DNA from: Bog-793 sp963761425 | Lineage (GTDB): Bacteria; Actinomycetota; Acidimicrobiia; Acidimicrobiales; Bog-793 | NCBI GenBank assembly: GCA_963761425.1 | Contig: CAVXGQ010000004.1 | Span: forward strand, 535,730-599,729 | Reading direction: 5' to 3' | Length of the DNA: 64,000 nucleotides | Shown here: positions 45,012 to 54,218 of the stretch, piece by piece | How positions within the stretch are numbered: the stretch's first letter is position 1 | How the letters are laid out: each line of letters begins with the position of its first letter | Position numbers and translations under genes: made by a program | Notes under the pieces: generated by a model | The model's input: only the letters and a program-made list of their open reading frames with translations | The model's database searches: none | Told to the model about the DNA's origin: nothing

Positions 45012-46625
45012 GTGACGGAGAGTCCAAGAACAGGGTTCCACATCGCTGGACTTCGCACGGGACGCGCAGTTCGGCCCGGACGCGGTGGAGAACACGACGA
45101 ACCGGGTGCGATCCTGGTTCTGGCGCTTGTCTTCCTGCTGGTGGGAACCGTTGTTGTCGGTGCGCTGGTGAGCGCGCTGACGAATGACCTCAACAACTCG
45201 AACACCTTCCAGTCGGTCCGGTCTCTCCAGTACGCGGCCCGGAGCGCGACCGATTTCGCGATCCAGAGCATCCGCTACACCCCGTTGCTGTCGACGTCCC
45301 AGACACTGAACGCCAGCCCGCCGAACTACTGCTGGGGGAGCGGTCCGGTCTCCACGTTCCAGACGATTGACGGCGTATCTGGGATGACGGTGTGGTGCAG
45401 CACGGTTTGGAACCCGACGAGTGCTGAGACCCGGGTCGTGACCTTCTCGACCTGCCTACTGCCCAGCAACCTGGCGAGCTACCAGGACGCTGCCGCTCAG
45501 TGCGAGCAGAATCCGTTCCTCCAGGCTGTGGTCACCTTTGATGACTACCCTCCGGGCATCAGCGCGCCGACGACCGCGGAGTGCGTGGTGTACTGCGGCG
45601 CGAGCATGGCCGTGAACAGCTGGGTGTGGTCGCCGGTGGTCCCGATCGTCACGGGGATCAGCCCCGGTTCTGGTCCGATCACCGGTAGCACGCCTAGCAC
45701 GCCGTTGACCATCACCATCACGGGGACTGGGTTTGTGGCCGGAGCCGCCGTCAACTTTATCGAGGAATCTGGCGGTGTCCCGGCCAGCGACAACGTGGTG
45801 TTGTCGGTGCCTGCCGCGAACGTGACGGTGAACGGACCTGGTTCGATCGCGGTCCTCGCACCGGCGGCAACCGAGGGGTCCACTTACTACGTCACCGTGA
45901 CGACATCGACGGGAACCAGCGCCTACAGCACCAACGACGTGTTCACGTATTCCCCTGTCGCCCCGACCGTCGCGGGGATCAGTCCTAATTCGGGATTGAT
46001 CGGCGGGGGCAACGCGGTGACCATCACGGGAACCGGGTTCTTGAACGACGCGACCGTCAATTTCATCGAGGAGTCGGGCGGCTACCCGGTCTTGCCGACG
46101 GTGAGCGTTCCGGCCACCTACGTGTCGGTGACCAGTTCGACTTCTATCACCACAGTCTCGCCGCCCGTATCCGCCACGGGAACCTATTTCGTCACCGTCA
46201 CGACCTCGGATGGCACCTACACGCCGACCCCGGGAACGGTCTGCCCGTCTCCGCTGCTGGCGGGCACGCAGTGTGACACCTTCTCGTATGGGACGTTGAC
46301 CCCGACCATCTCCTCCATCACTCCGCTGTCTGGCTCGGTGCATGGCGGCACGGCGGTGACGGTCACTGGGGTCGGATTCGTGTCTGGGAACACCGTCACC
46401 TTTGTTAAGTTCTCCGGCCTGGATTCGAACGGCAACCCCATCACGACCGGTTATTCAGCCAATGCGTCTTCCGTAACGGTGAACGAATCAGGCGTCACGG
46501 GCACTTCGACGATGACCGTCGTCTCGCCGGCGGTGAGCTCTTCGGGGACGTACTACATCGACGTCACGACGTCGCAGGGCACCAGCCTCTACAGCGGTGC
46601 CCCTGATGTCTTCACTTATTCGTAG
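45012..46625 (+). CDS. PilX-like minor pilin with IPT/TIG domains
   Basis: A 537-residue protein. Near residue 30 a short hydrophobic helix (EPGAILVLALVFLLVGTVVVGALV) resembles PilX; Gly precedes it but Glu+5 is absent, as in many PilX proteins. The region to about 200 is a pilin-like head with several Cys. Three IPT/TIG (Ig-like) domains follow (about 210-320, 320-420, 430-537), each with the ITGTGF-type turn (ITITGTGFVAGAAVNF, VTITGTGFLNDATVNF, VTVTGVGFVSGNTVTF). Such domains mediate binding in surface proteins. GTG 45012 overlaps the end of a 17-codon frame (44962-45015). Confidence 0.82.
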   Translation: MTESPRTGFHIAGLRTGRAVRPGRGGEHDEPGAILVLALVFLLVGTVVVGALVSALTNDLNNSNTFQSVRSLQYAARSATDFAIQSIRYTPLLSTSQTLNASPPNYCWGSGPVSTFQTIDGVSGMTVWCSTVWNPTSAETRVVTFSTCLLPSNLASYQDAAAQCEQNPFLQAVVTFDDYPPGISAPTTAECVVYCGASMAVNSWVWSPVVPIVTGISPGSGPITGSTPSTPLTITITGTGFVAGAAVNFIEESGGVPASDNVVLSVPAANVTVNGPGSIAVLAPAATEGSTYYVTVTTSTGTSAYSTNDVFTYSPVAPTVAGISPNSGLIGGGNAVTITGTGFLNDATVNFIEESGGYPVLPTVSVPATYVSVTSSTSITTVSPPVSATGTYFVTVTTSDGTYTPTPGTVCPSPLLAGTQCDTFSYGTLTPTISSITPLSGSVHGGTAVTVTGVGFVSGNTVTFVKFSGLDSNGNPITTGYSANASSVTVNESGVTGTSTMTVVSPAVSSSGTYYIDVTTSQGTSLYSGAPDVFTYS

Positions 46626-46849
46626 CACCCTTTTCGCGGACGGGTAGTCGCCTCATCCGCGGACCATTGCCGGGAAGGCATCCCCGCAGGCGGTGATGGT
46701 CACACTGGACCTCAATTACTCCTTCGGAGCCAGTTCGGAGCGCGCCCGGGCTGGTCGGGAGCCTCCGAGGATGCGAGGTCGGTGATCGCGCCGTTGGCTG
46801 GCGATCGGAAGTTCAAGTAGTCGTCGTGCCGCAGAGGCGGAGGCGCCGC

Positions 46850-47923
46850 CTACGCCGCCACCGCCCGGGCGAGGTCCTTGGGATACATGGATACCTCGAG
46901 CGCGGTGTCGTAGGAGATGGTGCCGGAATTGACCAGTTCGATGAGGCTCGTCTCCAGCGTCTGCATGCCCTCGGACCGGCTCGTGGTGATCACGTTGCGG
47001 AGCTGGAAGGTCTTGCCTTCTCGAATCAGCGCCCGGCAGGCGCTGTTGGCGAGTAGCACCTCGAAGGCGGCCACCCGTCCCCCGTCGACCCGGGGCATGA
47101 GGCGCTGGGCGATCACCGCGGCGAGGGACCCGGCCAGCTGGATACGGATGAGGTCCTTGCGATCGGCGGGGAACACGTCGATGATCCGGTCGATCGCCTG
47201 GGGCGCGTCGTAGGTGTGGAGCGTGGCGAACACCAGGTGGCCGGTCTCGGCCATCGTCAAGGCGATCTGGATGGACTCCAGATCGCGCATCTCCCCGACA
47301 AGCAGGACGTCGGGGTCTTCGCGCAGGCAGGAACGAAGTCCCCGCTCGAAGCTGGGGCAGTCGACTCCCACCTCCCGTTGATTGACGATGGACCGCTTGT
47401 GGTGATGGAGATACTCGATCGGGTCCTCGATGGTGAGCACGTGGACCGGCCGGTTGTCGTTGATGTAGTCGATGACCGAGGCGAGGCTCGTCGACTTCCC
47501 CGATCCGGTCGGCCCCGTCACCAGGATGAAACCACGAGGGAGGTTGGCGAGCGAACTGGCCACCGCCGGCAGCAGGAGCTCCTCGAAGCTCGGAATCCGC
47601 ATCGGGATCATGCGGAGCTCGAGGGCGGGGCTCCCCCGTTGGTGGAAGGCGTTGCCGCGGATTCGGGCGACGTCGTTCCAGGAGAAGGCGAAGTCGTAGT
47701 CCTGGCGTTCCTCGAAGGACTCGTGCTGTTCGGGAAGCAGGAGCGAGCGGATGACCTGGCCGATCTGATCCGGCGTCAAGTTCGGCACCCCGTCGATCGG
47801 GACGAGTAAGCCGTCCAGACGGACCCGGGGGGCCGAACCCGCGGACAACAGGAGGTCGGAGCCTTTGCGGTCCCAGAGAAGCTGCAGCCAGGGATCGATC
47901 GGAGTGGTGTCGATATTTGCCAT
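46850..47923 (-). CDS. pilT: Pilus retraction ATPase PilT
   Basis: A 357-residue hexameric secretion ATPase that powers depolymerisation of type IV pili and twitching. The N-terminal PAS-like domain is followed by Walker A GPTGSGKST (about 137-145), the Asp-box TIEDPIEYLHHHKRS, Walker B DVLLVGEMRD and the His-box TGHLVFATLHT. The AIRNLIRE-type C-terminal motif of PilT is replaced by CRALIREGKTFQLRN. Last gene of the minus-strand pilus cluster; a terminator-like hairpin separates it from pilA. Confidence 0.93.
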   Translation of the reverse strand: MANIDTTPIDPWLQLLWDRKGSDLLLSAGSAPRVRLDGLLVPIDGVPNLTPDQIGQVIRSLLLPEQHESFEERQDYDFAFSWNDVARIRGNAFHQRGSPALELRMIPMRIPSFEELLLPAVASSLANLPRGFILVTGPTGSGKSTSLASVIDYINDNRPVHVLTIEDPIEYLHHHKRSIVNQREVGVDCPSFERGLRSCLREDPDVLLVGEMRDLESIQIALTMAETGHLVFATLHTYDAPQAIDRIIDVFPADRKDLIRIQLAGSLAAVIAQRLMPRVDGGRVAAFEVLLANSACRALIREGKTFQLRNVITTSRSEGMQTLETSLIELVNSGTISYDTALEVSMYPKDLARAVAA

Positions 47924-47964
47924 GTGTCTAGTAGAGCTTCATCGGAGACCCGCGTCAAAGACCG

Positions 47965-47992
47965 AAAGGGGCCCGGCGACATGCCGGACCCC
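47965..47992 (-). terminator. Terminator or attenuator between pilA and pilT
   Basis: On the minus strand GGGGTCCGGC and GCCGGGCCCC form a ten-pair stem (one G-U) around a five-base loop, followed directly by TTT and a further T-rich stretch. It begins 36 bases after the pilA stop and would let pilA be made in excess over pilT. Confidence 0.65.
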
Positions 47993-48027
47993 TCGGTCCT
48001 CGATCTGAGATCGGAGCAGGTACGCCG

Positions 48028-48546
48028 TTAGGTGACCGTGTTGCAGACGTCCGCGCCGGCAGTAACGCTGGTGTCGTAGTTGGTCCAAGTAGCCGGGGTT
48101 GCGGCCCCCGCGTCGGTATGGGCAGTGCTCACCCAGACCTGGCCCGGCGACACGCCAGCCACGTCCACGCCCGCCGTGACGCCGGCAGAGGTCTCGTAGC
48201 GGACACCGGTCTCGCCGCTAATCACGATACCGATGTAGTAGTGGGTGCTGTTACTCGGCCAGGAGCGCAAGGCCTTAGTGGTCCCGACGAGATCCGCGAT
48301 CGATCCCGGAAAGGCGCCGCCAGAGTTGGTGGCCTGGTAGGCCGCGATTCCGACCTCGACGGTCTTCGCGTCCGTGTTGCACGCCGACTTGGCGCTGGAG
48401 CTGGTGACGCCGCCGAGCGCGAAGACGACGACGGCGGCGAGGATGCCCATGATGATGATGACGATGAGGAGTTCGATCAGGGTGAAGCCTTCCTGACCGG
48501 ACCGCTCGATGCCTGTTCTACGCATGGTGCGGTAACGACTGAACAT
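48028..48546 (-). CDS. pilA: Major type IV pilin
   Basis: A 172-residue prepilin. The leader ends QEG, then FTLIELLIVIIIMGILAAVVV with Phe+1 and Glu+5, a textbook type IVa pilin. The head domain (about 45-172) has Cys residues near its start (SACNTDA) and its end (DVCNTV), spaced for the D-region disulfide. It polymerises into the pilus fibre after PilD processing. AAAGGAAC lies eight bases before the ATG. A perfect inverted repeat and direct repeats lie upstream. Confidence 0.93.
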   Translation of the reverse strand: MFSRYRTMRRTGIERSGQEGFTLIELLIVIIIMGILAAVVVFALGGVTSSSAKSACNTDAKTVEVGIAAYQATNSGGAFPGSIADLVGTTKALRSWPSNSTHYYIGIVISGETGVRYETSAGVTAGVDVAGVSPGQVWVSTAHTDAGAATPATWTNYDTSVTAGADVCNTVT

Positions 48547-48589
48547 GTCGGCTAGTTCCTTTCTTCAGATCGATGGCCCTAACTCACTA

Positions 48590-48609
48590 CGAGGGCAGAT
48601 TAGCCCTCG
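48590..48609 (-). promoter_or_regulatory. Inverted repeat around a -10-like hexamer upstream of pilA
   Basis: CGAGGGC (48590-48596) and GCCCTCG (48603-48609) form a perfect palindrome whose six-base centre reads TAATCT on the minus strand, a good -10 for pilA about 45 bases before its ATG. No -35 fits well. An operator overlapping the promoter is the simplest reading. Confidence 0.45.
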
Positions 48610-48703
48610 TCATCAATGAGGTCGTCGATTTCGACCCATGCAGGCCAGAAAGAATAGTCAATATGTATCAGCTATGCCTATGGGAGAATGCCGCCTTGTC
48701 ACC

Positions 48704-48888
48704 GTGCGTCACGATCCCGACACCACCAGTGGGAAAATATCGCCTCATCTCCAGAGGCCTTGGACGGTGGCTCCTGCGCCGGCGGGTCACCGTGCGACAC
48801 GATCTCGACAGCACCAGAGCCCCGCAAGTGGCCCGGATTGGCTGCGTCGATTGTCGGAAATTGTGCGTCCCGATCAAGTCACCATCAC
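48704..48888. repeat. Three direct repeats in the pilA-pilC intergenic region
   Basis: Copies start at 48704, 48792 and 48863 and share GTGCG(T/A)C-N-CGATC-N2-G-N-CA; the first two match over about 26 bases with few differences, and the third is weaker. No gene is seen in 48547-48968. They may be binding sites for an activator of pilA. Confidence 0.5.
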
Positions 48889-48968
48889 CGGCATTGATAT
48901 GGTCTCGGACGGCGGTTAGAAGCGCCGACGGGCGGGGCGTATTGTTTCCCCGGACGAGATTCCTCGGG

Positions 48969-50177
48969 TTAGGTGATCTTTACCTGGCGGTAGATGCCGT
49001 ACATGGCGGAGATGAGCGCGATCGCGACGAAACCGACGATGAGCCCCATGACGATGATGATGGCGGGCTCGAAGTAACCGGTGAACCGCTTGAGCTTGTA
49101 GTCGAGCTCCCTCGCGTAGTACTTGGCCGCGGTGTCCAGCTGCTCTTCGAGGGTCCCGGTCTCCTCGCCGACGCGCATCATCTGGCGAGCCGCGCTCGGG
49201 AACAGGTCGCTCGTCGCGACGGGATCGGCGAGGCCACGGCCTTCGAGCATCTCGTCCCGGATGCCGTCGATTCCCTTCTTGTAGACGTCATTCGACACCG
49301 AGTCGGAGGTCACGATCAGCGCCTCGGGGAGCGAGACACCGGCCTGGATCATCGACGAGAGGATCCGACAGATCCGCTCGATCATGACGTGCTGGACGAG
49401 GTCCCCGGCGATGGGGAGGCGGAGGACCCATGAATCGATCACCGCCCGTCCTTTTTTGGAGCGCCAGGCGATCATGAAGACGATGACCAGGAAGACGATC
49501 ACCCCGAGGATGATGTCCCACCGGGCCTCGAAGAAGTTGGTGAACCGGATCAGGAGCATCGTGGGGAGGGGGAGCTTGGCGCCGAGCGACGCGAAGAAGG
49601 TCTTGAACCTCGGCATGACGAACACCCCGAGCACGACGACCACGACGACCGACATGCAGAGCACGATCCCCGGATAGATCATCGCCCCGGTGACCTTGCT
49701 GCGCGCGTCGGCGTCCCGTTCCATGTAGTCGGAGAGCTGGCCGAGAACGACGTCCAGGTTTCCTGCCAGCTCGGCCGCGCTGAGCATCCCGATGTAGTAG
49801 GGAGGAAAGGCCTCGGGGTGGGCCTCGGCGGCGAGCGAGAGGGTGTCGCCGGCCGCGATGGCCTCGATCATCGAACGCAGCGCCTTTTTGAACAGCTTGT
49901 CGGTCGTCTCTCCCTCGATGATCTCCAGGGCGTCGAGGATCGGGATTCCCGCCTTCACGAAAACTCCGAGCTGGCGCGAGAAGTGCATGACCACCTGACG
50001 CGGGACCTTTCTCTTGGTCACCTCGTACTGGAGGATGCTCGTCTTCTCTTCAATGGAGAGCGGCTCGAGCTCCCGGCTCAGCATCAACAGGTGGGCGGCA
50101 CCCGCGTTGGGGGACGCGATCACCCCCGAGACTTCCCTGCCGCTCTTGTCGATTGCGGTGTAGCTGAATCGGGCCAT
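48969..50177 (-). CDS. pilC: Type IV pilus inner-membrane platform protein PilC
   Basis: A 402-residue GspF-family protein with two T2SF domains (about 65-190 and 268-390) and three membrane helices (about 168-190, 220-240, 375-398). The conserved MHFSRQLGVFVKAGIPILDALE and VGEETGTLEEQLDTAAKYY motifs are present. PilC connects the PilB and PilT motors to the growing pilus base. It lies 12 bases after pilB, so the two are co-transcribed. Confidence 0.93.
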   Translation of the reverse strand: MARFSYTAIDKSGREVSGVIASPNAGAAHLLMLSRELEPLSIEEKTSILQYEVTKRKVPRQVVMHFSRQLGVFVKAGIPILDALEIIEGETTDKLFKKALRSMIEAIAAGDTLSLAAEAHPEAFPPYYIGMLSAAELAGNLDVVLGQLSDYMERDADARSKVTGAMIYPGIVLCMSVVVVVVLGVFVMPRFKTFFASLGAKLPLPTMLLIRFTNFFEARWDIILGVIVFLVIVFMIAWRSKKGRAVIDSWVLRLPIAGDLVQHVMIERICRILSSMIQAGVSLPEALIVTSDSVSNDVYKKGIDGIRDEMLEGRGLADPVATSDLFPSAARQMMRVGEETGTLEEQLDTAAKYYARELDYKLKRFTGYFEPAIIIVMGLIVGFVAIALISAMYGIYRQVKIT

Positions 50178-50189
50178 GGACGATCCTGT

Positions 50190-52088
50190 CTACAACGTGT
50201 AGATGCTGCGGACCACTTCAGACACGGTCGTGATGTCCTGGGTGACCAGATCGATCGCCTGCTCGCGCAGGGTTCGCATGCCTTGCTCTTGGGCCGCGTT
50301 GCGGAGCTCGTCGTGGGTGCTGGCCGCGACGATGAGACGTTTGATCATCGAAGTGACGGCCAGGAGCTCATAGACGCCGATCCGGTCCTGATATCCGGTG
50401 TGGGCGCAGAAGTTGCACCCCTCGCCGTGGTAGAAGTCTTCCTTCTTGGTTCCTTTCGTCTCCTCGTAAAAGGCGAGTTCATCAGGCGTTGGGGTGTAGC
50501 GCGTCTTGCAGGCGGGGCAAATGCGGCGCACCAGCCGTTGGCTCAAGACGGCGATGACCGAGGCGGAGATGAGGAAGGGCTCGATCCCCATGTCGTAGAA
50601 GCGGAGCAACGCGGTGACCGTGTCGGTGGCGTGGAGCGACGAGAGAACCAGGTGACCGGTCATCGCCGATTGCACCGCGATACGTGCCGTCTCGACGTCC
50701 CGGACCTCACCGACCAGGATGACGTCGGGGTCCTGGCGCAGGATCGACTTGAGTCCGCTCGCAAAGGTCAGGCCCGCCTGTTCGTTCGTCTGGATCTGGT
50801 TCATGGAGGAAAAGACGTACTCGACGGGATCCTCGATGGTCATGATGTTGCGTGACGGGAGGTTGAGCTCGTTGAGGGTCGCGTAGAGCGTGGTGGTCTT
50901 GCCGCTTCCCGTCGGTCCGGCACAGACGACCATCCCGAACGGAGCGCGGATGACCTCCGAGTAGGACTCGCGGATGTCGGCTGCCATTCCGAGGTGTTCC
51001 AGGCGGAGCACCGACCGGGTCTTGTCGAGGATCCGCATGACGCACTTCTCGCCGAAGATCGTCGCCAGTGTCGAGACGCGCACATCGACCGATTTGTCGT
51101 CCACGGTCGTGGTGAACTGTCCGTCCTGGGGTCGGCGGCGCTCGACGATGTTCATCCCGGCCATGATCTTGATCCGGTTCACCAGACCGAGGCCCATCGC
51201 CGCCGGGAGCAGGAGCATCTCTTTCATGACCCCGTCGATGCGGTAGCGGACCCGCACCGCGTCTTCCTGCGGCTCGATGTGGACGTCGGACGCCCGGTCA
51301 CGCAGCGCCTGGGTGAGGATGCGGGTGACGACCTGGACGACCGGAGCGTCGTCGGCGACGACCTCCAGCTTCGGGGGCTCAGCCCCCCGCCGTCGGACCC
51401 CTTCGATCGACTGGAACACCTGGACGAGGGTGGTGACGCCCCCCAGAGCGCCGTAGTTGCTGTCGATCGCCTGGCGGATGTCGCTCACCGGCACGATCAT
51501 GAGCTGCACCTCGTGCCGGGTGGTCTTTTCGAGAAGCTCCTGAAGCTCCTCGCTCGGTTCGGCGACGGCGATGAAGACGATGTTGCCGCTCAATGAGACC
51601 GGGAGCACGAGCTGCGCCCTGGCGATCTCCTCGGGAACGAGTTCGAGCGCTTCTTTCTGCGGGATCTGCGTCCGCAGATCGCACTCGGGCATATCGAACT
51701 TCCACGCCAGCGCGTCGACGAGACCGCGCTCGCCAAGGACCCCCATGTCGACCAGGATCTGCCCGAGGCGGCCGCCGGATTCGCGCTGCTTCGCCAGCGC
51801 CTCGTTGACCTGCTCCTCGGTGACGAGGCCCCGACCGACGAGGAGATCGCCGAGCCGGAGTGCCATTTTGTCGGCGACGTCGTGCACGCCGAGGCGGACG
51901 ATCTCTCCGAGTCCGTCCCCTCGGAGAAGGCCGTTCCCCTCCATTCCGACCGTCGAGTACGGCAGGCTGAGGTCGCTCCACGGCAGCGCCCCGGACTCGG
52001 CCGGCGCCTCGGGTGGCGGCGCGGGCTCCGCACCGTCGACCTCGACGCGCTGGGACGAGTGGGCGCGGTCACCACGTCGGAGTCTCAC
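50190..52088 (-). CDS. pilB: Pilus extension ATPase PilB
   Basis: A 632-residue GspE/PilB ATPase that powers pilus assembly. The N-terminal MshEN domain (about 80-200; c-di-GMP binding in some relatives) has the GDLLVGRGLVTEEQVNEAL motif. The motor has Walker A GPTGSGKTT (about 392), Asp-box TIEDPVEYVF, Walker B DVILVGEVRD and the His-box. The zinc-binding tetracysteine site is CPAC...CNFC. The GTG start at 52088 lacks a strong ribosome-binding site, so a later start is possible; the first 60 residues are poorly conserved. Confidence 0.92.
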   Translation of the reverse strand: MRLRRGDRAHSSQRVEVDGAEPAPPPEAPAESGALPWSDLSLPYSTVGMEGNGLLRGDGLGEIVRLGVHDVADKMALRLGDLLVGRGLVTEEQVNEALAKQRESGGRLGQILVDMGVLGERGLVDALAWKFDMPECDLRTQIPQKEALELVPEEIARAQLVLPVSLSGNIVFIAVAEPSEELQELLEKTTRHEVQLMIVPVSDIRQAIDSNYGALGGVTTLVQVFQSIEGVRRRGAEPPKLEVVADDAPVVQVVTRILTQALRDRASDVHIEPQEDAVRVRYRIDGVMKEMLLLPAAMGLGLVNRIKIMAGMNIVERRRPQDGQFTTTVDDKSVDVRVSTLATIFGEKCVMRILDKTRSVLRLEHLGMAADIRESYSEVIRAPFGMVVCAGPTGSGKTTTLYATLNELNLPSRNIMTIEDPVEYVFSSMNQIQTNEQAGLTFASGLKSILRQDPDVILVGEVRDVETARIAVQSAMTGHLVLSSLHATDTVTALLRFYDMGIEPFLISASVIAVLSQRLVRRICPACKTRYTPTPDELAFYEETKGTKKEDFYHGEGCNFCAHTGYQDRIGVYELLAVTSMIKRLIVAASTHDELRNAAQEQGMRTLREQAIDLVTQDITTVSEVVRSIYTL

Positions 52089-52424
52089 GAGCGTCTTTCG
52101 GCAGGCTCAGCGGACCAGACCACCATGGACCCAGGTTACTGCCGCGGTCCGGGAAAGACGTAGCTCCTGATAGCCGTCGCGCGATCGAGTCGGTCCGCAG
52201 GTGCCGGTGCGCTCAGAGGCTCCCTCGTCAGGCGGCGCTGCTCGTCTGGCTGCGGCGCCATCAGAGCTTTGAGGGACGCTCCCAGCCGAGACCCCGCTTT
52301 GGTGGACGGTTCCGTCCCCGCTTCCGATTTCGGGCTGCGAGCCAGGCGGGCAGTCGCGCCAGGGGCTGGTCAGATCCCGCCCTCGCCGCGGCACCCTGCA
52401 CCTGGTTCGGTTGCGGGCGACGAT
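52089..52424. other. Intergenic region upstream of pilB
   Basis: About 335 bases between pilB and the DipZ-like gene. No gene, clear promoter or RNA is visible. Confidence 0.4.
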
Positions 52425-54134
52425 CTAGCCGAAGGTGAAGTCGTAGGCCTGGATTCCCGGGGTCGCCGCGAGAACGAGCGAAGACCTTTCGTAGGAGCGA
52501 CCCGATACCAGCGTGTAGAGGCGCGGGATCCCGCCCACCGTGAACGTCTTTCGCCGCGTGCCGTTCACCCAGACGCTGAGCGAGCCGTGTCCGCCGAGCA
52601 CGAGGTAGACGTCGTGGGCGGCGAACTCCAGGCGCAACTCGGCGTGGCGTCCCGCGGTCATCTCCTCATGGTCGATGGTCCAGGTTCCCGCGAGTTCGAC
52701 GCCATACGGATTCAGGACCTGTGAGAACGAGTACTTGGTCGGGACTCCGAGGAAGGCGGGCTGGCTGTAGAGGCTGTCCTGCGGGTCGCCTCCCAGGTAG
52801 TCGTAGCCGAGGTAGGTCTCCGGGGTGAGCGGCGTCTGGGGGGTGAGGTCGGGAACGTCGGTACGCGGGGGGAGGTGCACGAGGGGGTTCGCCTCGACGA
52901 GGAGCTCGCGGATGAACGACTCCGTCCGGCTGTAGTCGCCCTCGCCGATCGCCAAGTAGCGGAGTTGGCCCTGGGAGCTGATCAGGTACTCGGCGGGCCA
53001 GTAGCTGTTCCGGTAGGCGTTCCAGGTCGCCGAGTCGTTGTCGATGGCGATCGGGAAGTTGACGTGGAGCTGTCGGGCCGCCGCGGCGACGTTCGACACG
53101 ACGTGTTCGAAGGCGAACTCCGGCGTGTGCACCCCGACGACGACCAATCCGTCCCGGCGATAGCGCTGATACCAGGCTTCGACGTGCGGCAGCTCGCGCT
53201 GGCAGTTGATGCAGGAGTAGGTCCAGAAATCGACCAGGACGACCTTGCCGCGCAGGCCGGCGAGCGACAGCGGCGCGTCGTGGGGTGTGTTCAGCCAGGC
53301 GGTGATCCCGGTGAAGGCGGGCGCCGGGCCACAGCGGGCGAGCACCGGCGAGTCCGCCGTGCACTGGCCGAGCGTTCCCGCGGGCACCCCGGTCACCGCG
53401 GCGAGCTGGTTGCGCGCGAAGGTCGTCCCCTCGACGTCAGTCTGGAGGGTGTTGGTGTAGCCGGGGATCAGCCGTTGCAAGCCGTCGGTGAGGTTGGCAG
53501 CTAGGACGAGGCACATGGCGACGAGGATGACGCCTCCGACCTGGCGGATGAGCGGGGTGTGCCGTCGTAGGGCGTGCACCCGTTCGACCAGCTGGTCGCC
53601 CGCGAAGGCCACCGCCAGCAGGGGCACGGCCGCGCCGGCGGAGAAGGCCAAGGCGAGCACGACCGCGCCAGGCCCGAAATGGCGGGAATTCCCGACGGTG
53701 GTGAGGGCGGCGAGGACGGGACCCGCGCACGGGATGAACAGCGGTCCGAGTCCGACCCCGAGGACGAAGCCGCTCGTCGTGCCCCTGGGGGGCCGTGTCC
53801 TTAGGCGAGCGAAGGGGCGCTCGATCAGCTGGCCGATCCGGGGTACGACGAGGCCAACTCCGACCAGACCGAGGATGACTAGTCCCGCGTCGCGTAGCAG
53901 ATCCTGGGGCAGGTGGAGCGCGCTGAGCAGCGCCGATCCGCCAAGTATGAACGCGGCGAAGCTGAGTACGAGCCCGATGACGACGGCGACGGGTCGTCGG
54001 CTGTGTCGGAGCCCCGCCTTACTCGCGACCGGGGTGGCCCCGGCGACCAGGACGACCGGCAGGACCGGCAGGATGCAGGGGGAAATCCCGGTAATCAGCC
54101 CCGCGACGAGCCCGATCGCGAGCAACGCCAACAT
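52425..54134 (-). CDS. DipZ-like protein: CcdA membrane domain, thioredoxin domain and C-terminal beta domain
   Basis: A 569-residue redox protein. Residues 1-225 form a CcdA/DsbD-type electron-transfer membrane domain with Cys in GISPCILP and LFIPCAGP. Residues about 275-430 are an extracytoplasmic thioredoxin/TlpA-like domain with CxxC in YSCINC. Residues about 455-569 are a beta-sandwich domain as in mycobacterial DipZ. It carries reducing power from the cytoplasm to exported proteins or cytochrome maturation. Oxidative conditions could couple it to the disulfide-rich pilins next door, but that is speculation. Confidence 0.88.
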   Translation of the reverse strand: MLALLAIGLVAGLITGISPCILPVLPVVLVAGATPVASKAGLRHSRRPVAVVIGLVLSFAAFILGGSALLSALHLPQDLLRDAGLVILGLVGVGLVVPRIGQLIERPFARLRTRPPRGTTSGFVLGVGLGPLFIPCAGPVLAALTTVGNSRHFGPGAVVLALAFSAGAAVPLLAVAFAGDQLVERVHALRRHTPLIRQVGGVILVAMCLVLAANLTDGLQRLIPGYTNTLQTDVEGTTFARNQLAAVTGVPAGTLGQCTADSPVLARCGPAPAFTGITAWLNTPHDAPLSLAGLRGKVVLVDFWTYSCINCQRELPHVEAWYQRYRRDGLVVVGVHTPEFAFEHVVSNVAAAARQLHVNFPIAIDNDSATWNAYRNSYWPAEYLISSQGQLRYLAIGEGDYSRTESFIRELLVEANPLVHLPPRTDVPDLTPQTPLTPETYLGYDYLGGDPQDSLYSQPAFLGVPTKYSFSQVLNPYGVELAGTWTIDHEEMTAGRHAELRLEFAAHDVYLVLGGHGSLSVWVNGTRRKTFTVGGIPRLYTLVSGRSYERSSLVLAATPGIQAYDFTFG

Positions 54135-54218
54135 GTCCTTCGTCCCCCCAGTGACCGAGCACTCACCAGTCTTACCGGTGCACCTGCTTGGCGGGGCGCG
54201 CCCCAGATCGACGAGGCG

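Noticed and set aside
48573..49433. Plus-strand frame running from the pilA upstream region into pilC
   Set aside because: Most of it is antisense to pilC, and the intergenic part has no ribosome-binding site or family resemblance.
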